From assembly GCA_017940955.1 (NCBI GenBank), contig JAGAXP010000155.1, forward strand, positions 1 to 42,346: a stretch of DNA of 42,346 bases, written 5' to 3'. The notes beneath the pieces were generated by a model. It was given only the letters and a program-made list of their open reading frames with translations. It had not been told where the DNA came from and searched no databases. The position numbers and the translations under genes are program-made. This document shows, piece after piece, positions 39,440 to 42,346 of this stretch. Within the stretch, counting starts at the first letter, position 1. The number at the start of each line of letters is the position of its first letter. The DNA is from Oribacterium sp. (GTDB lineage: Bacteria > Bacillota_A > Clostridia > Lachnospirales > Lachnospiraceae).

Positions 39440-40123
39440 ATGAGCTACACAGAATGGAAAGATAAGATAGATGCTTTTAAAAAGATAGATGTAAGAGGGG
39501 TTCAGGGAAACTTCTTTCAGGGCATCAAACGTCAGGCGATGGAGATGCCTGCCGGAAACGGCCTTGAAATCGTCCAGTCCTTTGATCCCATACCTCTTTA
39601 TGAAGTGATGGAAGGTCTCGGATACGAGCACTACACAGAAAAGAAGGATGATGCTGAATTCCACGCGTATTTCTACCGCTTGGAAGAGAAACAGGAAGAA
39701 AAGGACATACCGATGCGTCCGGCAGCTCTTACCAATATGCCGCTTATTGATGAAAAGCTTGGCAACATCGCCGTGAACTTTTGGGATCTTACATGGAACG
39801 ATGAAAAACGACATCTTCCGTATGAGATGCGCCTCCTTCTTTCGCTTACCAATGCTGTCGGTGCAGGCCGTATGCGTCAGGCAACAAGAGAACTGGTAAA
39901 AGCCTATATTCATGGTCTCAACAGCGCTGCATTTGATGATGTGTTTGAGCTTTTGGCGTGGAATCAGGGTATCGGTTACTTCAGTTCTGAGATTGGACCA
40001 TCCACGTTATTTGCAGCCTATAAGACAATCAAAAATATGGAAAAGCAGGGTAAGGATCGTAAGGAAATATGTGAAATGCTAAAGGAGAAATATGGCGAGA
40101 AGAATCCGGATGTGAAAGTGTGA
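39440..40123 (+). CDS. DUF2249 + carboxymuconolactone-decarboxylase-like fusion
   Basis: 227 residues. The N-terminal DUF2249-type half (IDVRGVQGNFFQGIKRQAMEM, GLEIVQSFDPIPLYEVMEGLGYEH) resembles the TusA-like small domains common in nitrogen-oxide and heme-linked operons. The C-terminal half (about 115-220) resembles the AhpD/CMD helical fold (MRLLLSLTNAVGAGRMRQATRELVKAYIHGLN), but the usual CxxC of AhpD is absent, so peroxidase activity is unlikely. It sits between ferredoxin and cupin genes, its end overlapping a possible GTG start of the next gene. The role is probably electron- or stress-related, not firm. Confidence 0.65.
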   Translation: MSYTEWKDKIDAFKKIDVRGVQGNFFQGIKRQAMEMPAGNGLEIVQSFDPIPLYEVMEGLGYEHYTEKKDDAEFHAYFYRLEEKQEEKDIPMRPAALTNMPLIDEKLGNIAVNFWDLTWNDEKRHLPYEMRLLLSLTNAVGAGRMRQATRELVKAYIHGLNSAAFDDVFELLAWNQGIGYFSSEIGPSTLFAAYKTIKNMEKQGKDRKEICEMLKEKYGEKNPDVKV

Positions 40124-40782
40124 CTGTCATGAAAGAAAAGGTAGGAGAGGTTTTCTCCATAGCAAAAGATAATCAGCCGGTAACAGGATGCACCATTTCC
40201 AAGGAAGTTTACAATGGCGGGAACTACATCAGCTATTTCTCATTGGCGAAAAACACAGATATCAGTGCGGAGATATATCCGTATCATAAGCTCATTATCG
40301 TTGCTGACGGAAGTATGGAAGTGTATGGAACAGACGATTACCATTGGCGGCTTACTGAGGGTGATGCTGTTCTTACACCGATGGATACGCCAATAGGCAT
40401 GAGAACATCGGAGGGCGCTGTATATACAGAGATATCAATAAGGAGGAATGATTCTATGAATGAAGCGATCAAAGCAGGTGAAGTATTCAAACTTTCGGAA
40501 CTTGTTCCCTATGTTGATGGCAAGATTGTCAACATGGACATCGTCCATAATGACAAGATGAAGTTTGTCGTTATGGCCTTTGATGAAGGAACCGGACTCA
40601 GCGAACATGCTGCACCCGGAGAAGCACTGATCTTTGCACTGGACGGTGAAGGTGTTATTGGATATGAGGGAAAGGAACATCCTATCAAGGCCGGGGAGAA
40701 TTTCCATTTTGCAAAAGAGGGATTACATTCTGTTAAAGCTGCTAAGCGTTTTAAGATGGCATTGTTGTTAACGCTCGAATGA
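40120..40782 (+). CDS. Double cupin protein
   Basis: 220 residues if begun at GTG 40120, which overlaps the preceding stop (GTGA); ATG 40129 is an alternative giving 217 residues. Two cupin barrels: the first about 25-105 (HKLIIVADGSMEVYG, GDAVLTPMDTPIG), the second about 145-218 (EHAAPGEALIFALDGEGVIGYEG, IKAGENFHFAKEGLHSVKA). The second keeps a histidine/glutamate set that could bind a metal. Such small bicupins accompany Crp-controlled ferredoxin genes in anaerobes. A catalytic role is not determined. Confidence 0.78.
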   Translation: MTVMKEKVGEVFSIAKDNQPVTGCTISKEVYNGGNYISYFSLAKNTDISAEIYPYHKLIIVADGSMEVYGTDDYHWRLTEGDAVLTPMDTPIGMRTSEGAVYTEISIRRNDSMNEAIKAGEVFKLSELVPYVDGKIVNMDIVHNDKMKFVVMAFDEGTGLSEHAAPGEALIFALDGEGVIGYEGKEHPIKAGENFHFAKEGLHSVKAAKRFKMALLLTLE

Positions 40783-40812
40783 TACAAAAAGAAGAAAGTG
40801 AGGATTATTGTT

Positions 40813-40998
40813 ATGAAATATTACGTGAATGAAAATTGCATTGGCTGTGGACTTTGCGCCGGAACATGTCCGGAAGTGTTCTCCATGAGTGATGCTGGAG
40901 TTGCAGTTGCTATTGAAGCAGATGTTCCGGAGGGAGCTCTCGACAGTGCTTTAGAAGCCAAGGAAGGTTGCCCGGTCGGAGCGATTGAAGACGCATAA
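40813..40998 (+). CDS. Small [4Fe-4S] ferredoxin
   Basis: 61 residues from the ATG at 40813, with GAGGA 8 nt ahead. One CIGCGLCAGTCPEVF motif (cysteines about 9, 12, 15, 19) and a distal CPVGAI. This is the mono-cluster ferredoxin of the Thermotoga/Clostridium single-cluster type, a low-potential electron carrier. It is the last gene of the Crp/Fnr-associated operon and is followed by a terminator. Confidence 0.88.
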   Translation: MKYYVNENCIGCGLCAGTCPEVFSMSDAGVAVAIEADVPEGALDSALEAKEGCPVGAIEDA

Positions 40999-41030
40999 GG
41001 TTCTGTGAAATCGAAATAAGGTAAGTATCA

Positions 41031-41062
41031 AAATGCCTCTGAGATAATTCAGGGGTATTTTT
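41031..41062 (+). terminator. Intrinsic terminator of the redox operon
   Basis: ATGCCTCTGA, GATAA, TTCAGGGGTAT, then T's. Confidence 0.82.
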
Positions 41063-41423
41063 TTGTGTTCATATTAAGGTCAGGGTGTTTAGAATGACTG
41101 TTTTTATATAAATCCAAAATGATAAATAAAATAAATTTAACCAAGCCATAAAAAAGTATAGGCACGAAAAATACAAAAGTGGAAAAAAATCTTCCCATAA
41201 TTAAAAGGTAAACTAACAATTGGCCATACGTATACTCTTTTGCATTAAGGAAATAAATTAGATTATTATCAACTACATCTGCCTATTAACAAGCAAGCAC
41301 TCCGAATGTATCGGTAGTGTTATTGCATACTCAGATTATAAGACATCATTATGATACTTAATGCAGAAAATATGGTCCACAATTTTTGAACGATATGTAT
41401 CGTTAGAAAGAGAAGAGGGAAAA
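41063..41423 (+). other. Intergenic region with long leader
   Basis: No gene. CATAATT at 41196-41202 (below) leaves an untranslated leader of about 220 bases before the last gene. The leader is AT-rich, with no hairpin that matches the A-D leader family. Confidence 0.5.
41177..41202 (+). promoter_or_regulatory. Element-type promoter, copy 15 (weak upstream box)
   Basis: ATCTTCC then CATAATT; the upstream hexamer is AAGTGG and does not fit WWWCNG. Confidence 0.45.
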
Positions 41424-42170
41424 ATGAAATATTTTGAGGATGAAAATGCCGATCTTTATTACCTTTACGATCAGGTAATGTTTGGTCAAAAGCCGTCACT
41501 TGGAAAGGAGCTGTTCTTATCATCATACAATGGTCGAAAGGAGTACACATCCACTGATCAGCAGAGAGCTATAGAAGTCATTAAGTATGCCTTCGAATGT
41601 TACATGGGCTGGACTCCCGAACAGACAGCTGCAAATATTTCCGAGGATATCCTTAAGCATCTCCATCTGAACGGTCTTGTTTCACAGAGAATAAAATTCC
41701 CTGCAGAATTAACTCCAATGAACAATCTTCATTACCTTGTTCATCTTATGTATTCCGACGAGTTTCCATACGATGCAAGAGCAGCGGTTGAAAACTATTA
41801 CGACAAAGTTATATCCGGAGAGATTCCAAGATTCCAGAAAGGTTTCTTTGCGACAGAAAACAATGAAGGTCTAGAAAGAGCCTGCATATGTTTTGCAAGG
41901 ATGCTCCAACTCGCACGCCCTTTTAGCTCTATAAGGGAAATGTATAATTTCTTTTCAAAAGGCGACTGCAAAAAGCTTATAAACGAATATAAATTAACTT
42001 CAGCCTGCAGGGATCTTTTCCAGTTCCCGTTAGATTTTCTTCATTATTCTCTGCCAGAAGAACAACGTGATAAATTTTACTATCAAAATTTAAGATACGG
42101 GCTTGTAAGACAGAACTTCTCAAGACGTCTTAATATAGCTCAGAAGAATCAGTTTATCGCCACAACATAA
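41424..42170 (+). CDS. Hypothetical backbone protein
   Basis: 248 residues from the ATG after AGAAGAGGGA; an in-frame ATG at 41361 has no ribosome site. The sequence is mostly helical and soluble. YAFECYMGWTPEQTAANIS and MYSDEFPYDARAAVENYYDKVISGEIPRFQKGFF are notable. No cysteine motif, signal peptide or nuclease motif is seen, and no family is recognised. It has an element-type promoter with a long leader and a strong terminator that has been used as the landing site of an intron. Confidence 0.6.
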   Translation: MKYFEDENADLYYLYDQVMFGQKPSLGKELFLSSYNGRKEYTSTDQQRAIEVIKYAFECYMGWTPEQTAANISEDILKHLHLNGLVSQRIKFPAELTPMNNLHYLVHLMYSDEFPYDARAAVENYYDKVISGEIPRFQKGFFATENNEGLERACICFARMLQLARPFSSIREMYNFFSKGDCKKLINEYKLTSACRDLFQFPLDFLHYSLPEEQRDKFYYQNLRYGLVRQNFSRRLNIAQKNQFIATT

Positions 42171-42185
42171 GTAAACATGTCATCT

Positions 42186-42212
42186 GCCGTACTTATAAAG
42201 TACGGCTTTTTT
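42186..42212 (+). terminator. Intrinsic terminator, intron target
   Basis: GCCGTACTT, ATA, AAGTACGGC, then six T's, directly followed by the intron 5' end. Confidence 0.88.
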
Positions 42213-42346
42213 GTGTATGACGGGCATGCCGTCAATCTGTGGTGAAAATCCACAAAGGGCGTAGTTGCCGACGAACCCCAGAGCGACTCCCAAGGTTTAC
42301 ATCGCGAGGTGTAGGCGAGAAGAAGGGATAGCGAAATCGTAGCCTG
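42213..42346 (+). mobile_element. 5' end of a class-C group II intron (runs out of window)
   Basis: Starts GTGTATGACGGGCATGCCGT, close to the class-C start GTGTGCCCGGCATGG. It then continues with GGTGAAAATCCACAA (compare GGGTGAGAGTCCC in class C introns) and further domain-I-like hairpins to the window edge. The position immediately behind a terminator T-run is the hallmark insertion site of group IIC introns. The maturase gene and 3' end lie outside the window. Confidence 0.75.

Overview
The window looks like part of a large mobile or extrachromosomal replicon (megaplasmid, chromid or integrative-conjugative element) of an anaerobic Firmicute, most likely Lachnospiraceae (Butyrivibrio/Roseburia/Pseudobutyrivibrio type). 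The grounds are moderate-to-low GC, strong AGGAGG-type ribosome sites, DUF5688, PcfJ and Rpn-type genes, IscB elements and a class-C group II intron end. No replication initiator, relaxase or T4SS ATPase lies in the window, so the exact class of element cannot be fixed.

Layout. 0.3-4.9 kb: tandem-OB ssDNA-binding protein, class B sortase, a small membrane protein, a secreted phage-tail-lysozyme + NlpC/P60 wall hydrolase and a membrane-anchored surface protein. 5.1-7.0 kb: cargo (SDR oxidoreductase, DUF1294 and small proteins). 7.0-11.0 kb: a probable PcfK/AcrIIA9-like protein and a PcfJ-like protein. 11.0-16.3 kb: BrnT/BrnA toxin-antitoxin, small unknowns, a UvrA2-like ABC ATPase and an autorepressor-like HTH protein. 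16.4-20.7 kb: DUF5688, RadC/JAB, a second PcfJ on the minus strand and a small CxxC protein. 20.9-25.7 kb: a giant methylase-helicase on the minus strand. 26.0-32.7 kb: a broken copy of an AAA+ gene, IscB element 1, an Rpn-nuclease relic, a pseudogene copy of the CxxC protein, the intact AAA+ gene and IscB element 2. 32.8-37.9 kb: a 597-aa backbone protein, a MATE pump and a divergent sigma-70-like protein. 37.9-41.0 kb: a Crp/Fnr regulator divergent from a ferredoxin/DUF2249-CMD/cupin/ferredoxin operon. 41.4-42.3 kb: an unknown backbone protein, then the 5' end of a group IIC intron placed directly behind its terminator.

Most striking observations. (1) About 15 sites share a bipartite promoter-like element, WWWCNG-N13-CATAATT with a C/T-rich spacer end. 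They sit upstream of backbone genes and not upstream of cargo genes. At least two cargo/host-like genes instead carry ordinary -35/-10 promoters with a 17-bp spacer. The same window encodes a divergent sigma-70-like protein, an obvious candidate to read these promoters. (2) Four of those genes (PcfK-like, both PcfJ-like, DUF5688) share an ~80-nt 5' leader that folds into three hairpins with compensatory base changes and a fixed ATACGA(A/G)AG linker before the ribosome site, a candidate structured regulatory RNA. (3) Two intact IscB + omega-RNA units are present. One lies inside a decayed duplicate of the AAA+ gene, so its presumptive guide sequence nearly matches the intact paralogue. Motif counts, folds and homologies were all read by eye; no search or folding program was run.
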